Source of the DNA: an uncultured Hyphomicrobiales bacterium
GTDB lineage: Bacteria; Pseudomonadota; Alphaproteobacteria; Rhizobiales; Aestuariivirgaceae
Assembly (NCBI GenBank): GCA_903930095.1
Contig: CAIYXE010000713.1
Coordinates: 1-8,624 of the forward strand
Length of the DNA: 8,624 nt
Direction of reading: 5' to 3'
Part shown: positions 7,456 through 8,624 of the stretch, one piece after another
Position numbering within the stretch: position 1 is the first letter of the stretch
Layout: each line of letters opens with the position of its first letter
The notes under the pieces: generated by a model
Databases searched by the model: none
What the model was told of the DNA's origin: nothing
The model's input: the letters and a program-made list of their open reading frames with translations, nothing else
Made by a program: the position numbers and the translations under genes

Positions 7456-8624
7456 ATGATGGAATCCATGCGCAATGCCGCCAAGGGCTGGGTGGCGAAG
7501 GTCCTGATCGGCCTTCTTGCCGTGAGCTTCGGCGTGTGGGGAATTGCCGACGTATTCAGGGGCAGCAACGCCGACTCGCTGGCAACCGTCGGCGAGCAGC
7601 AGATCGCGCCCGAGCAGTTCAGCAACGCATTCCGCGAATACCTCCAGAACTATGCCCGCCAGACCGGGCGCGGCATCACGCCGGAAGAGGCACGGGCCCT
7701 CGGCATCGACAAGGCGATTCTCGACAATCTGCTGCAGTCGGCGGCGCTCGACCATCAGGCGGGAAAGCTCAATCTGGGCGTGTCTGATACCTATCTGGCG
7801 CAAGAGGTGATGCTCAATCCCGGCTTCCAGAACGCTGACGGCAAGTTCGACGCCGAGCGCTTCAAGCGGGTGCTGGAACAGAATGGCCTCAGCGAGCAGG
7901 CCTTCTTCGCGGGCGAGCGCCAGAGGCTTCTGCGCGAGGCACTGGTGGCGACGGCCAGCACCGAGATGCCGGTGAACCGCGGTCTGATCGAAGCGCAATA
8001 CCGCTTCGACACCGAGCAGCGCGATGCGCGCTACTTCATCGTCACCGCGCAGGACAGCGAAGTAACGGCACCGGCCGAGGACGAGATCAAGAAGGAATAT
8101 GAGGCCAACCCTGCCGCCTATACCGCGCCCGAATACCGGGTGATCGCGGCGATGAAGGTGGAACCCGCCGACATTGCCGACAAGGTGACGCTGACCGAGG
8201 AAGACATCGCCAAGGGCTTCGAGACATACCAGCGCGACTACTTCACGCCCGAGAAGCGCACCATCCTGCAGATTTCCTTCCCCAGCCTCGCTGAAGCCCA
8301 GGCCGGGCAGCAGAAGCTTGCCGCGGGCACGGATTTCATGGCGCTCGCCCAGGAGCTCGGCTTCACCGAGCAGGATGTAACCTTCGCTGACAAGGCGAAG
8401 ACGGAATTCATCGATGCCGCCATTGCCGAGGCGGCTTTCGGCCTTGCCGAAGGCAAGGTCAGCGAACCCGTGAAGGGCGCACTCGCCACCGTGCTTCTCA
8501 AGGCGCAGAAGATCACGCCGGAGAAGCAGTCGAGCCTCGAGGAGGTGCGGGCTGAACTGACGGAGCGCCTGAAGCTTCAGCGCGCAGGCGAGGAGATCCA
8601 GTCGATTTATGACGCGGTCGAGGA
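7456..8624 (+). CDS. PpiD/SurA-like periplasmic peptidyl-prolyl isomerase (partial, C-terminus beyond the right edge)
   Basis: The first 389 residues of a membrane-anchored foldase that helps exported and outer-membrane proteins fold. Residues 12-33 (WVAKVLIGLLAVSFGVWGIADV) form a single N-terminal anchor preceded by positive charge, so the rest lies in the periplasm. Residues 36-230 match the SurA-type N-terminal chaperone region (TVGEQQIAPEQFSNAFREY and LNPGFQNADGKFDAERFKRV are typical). Residues 265-355 look like a parvulin-type domain (KRTILQISFP, FMALAQELGF, AAFGLAEGKVSEPVKG). Relatives are about 630 residues, so around 240 are missing at the edge. AAAGGGA (7440-7446) lies 9 nt before the first ATG; the second ATG, next codon, is equally possible. 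The gene is divergent from tpiA, an arrangement I recall from Rhizobiales, where trp genes often follow. The parvulin domain may be catalytically weak, as in E. coli PpiD. Confidence 0.9.
   Translation, partial: MMESMRNAAKGWVAKVLIGLLAVSFGVWGIADVFRGSNADSLATVGEQQIAPEQFSNAFREYLQNYARQTGRGITPEEARALGIDKAILDNLLQSAALDHQAGKLNLGVSDTYLAQEVMLNPGFQNADGKFDAERFKRVLEQNGLSEQAFFAGERQRLLREALVATASTEMPVNRGLIEAQYRFDTEQRDARYFIVTAQDSEVTAPAEDEIKKEYEANPAAYTAPEYRVIAAMKVEPADIADKVTLTEEDIAKGFETYQRDYFTPEKRTILQISFPSLAEAQAGQQKLAAGTDFMALAQELGFTEQDVTFADKAKTEFIDAAIAEAAFGLAEGKVSEPVKGALATVLLKAQKITPEKQSSLEEVRAELTERLKLQRAGEEIQSIYDAVE

Noticed and set aside
7432..7998. A 188-codon open frame on the minus strand opposite the ppiD-like gene
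   Set aside because: The plus-strand frame gives a coherent anchored foldase that is open to the window end; the minus-strand frame has no recognisable content.

Overview
The window is high-GC DNA from an alphaproteobacterium, most likely of the Hyphomicrobiales (Rhizobiales) or a close relative. The evidence is the tpiA-secG-pyrG gene order with a divergent ppiD-like foldase gene, a DUF3772-type MscS channel, a SecG with a long Ala/Pro-rich tail, and a spacer holding repeats built on the GTCATCCCGGC sequence common in this class. No phage, transposase, CRISPR, tRNA or rRNA gene is visible. Seven genes lie on the minus strand and one on the plus strand.

Reading leftward from 7328, the first minus-strand group is tpiA (triosephosphate isomerase), then a small ATC-hydrolase-family gene that overlaps the tpiA stop (TGATG), then a gene for a secreted metallo-beta-lactamase-fold protein, a 335-bp repeat-filled spacer, and secG (Sec translocon subunit). 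A strong hairpin follows secG. The second group is pyrG (CTP synthase), an MscS-family channel starting one base after the pyrG stop, and a PaaI-type thioesterase that runs off the left edge. On the right, a PpiD/SurA-like periplasmic foldase gene is transcribed rightward from a shared 127-bp spacer that holds a good sigma70-like promoter; it runs off the right edge.

Most genes are core metabolism and envelope functions: glycolysis, CTP supply, protein export (SecG), folding of exported proteins (PpiD-like) and osmotic protection (MscS). The accessory parts are the two genes between tpiA and secG and the two after pyrG. In related genomes, as I recall them, secG follows tpiA closely and pyrG is followed by kdsA and eno.

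I found no convincing new multi-gene system. The points most worth checking are the nested inverted-repeat element at 4928-5141, a perfect DnaA-box sequence abutting the secG terminator upstream of pyrG, the unusual metal-site motif of the secreted MBL-fold protein, and the coupling of an ATC-hydrolase-family gene to tpiA.
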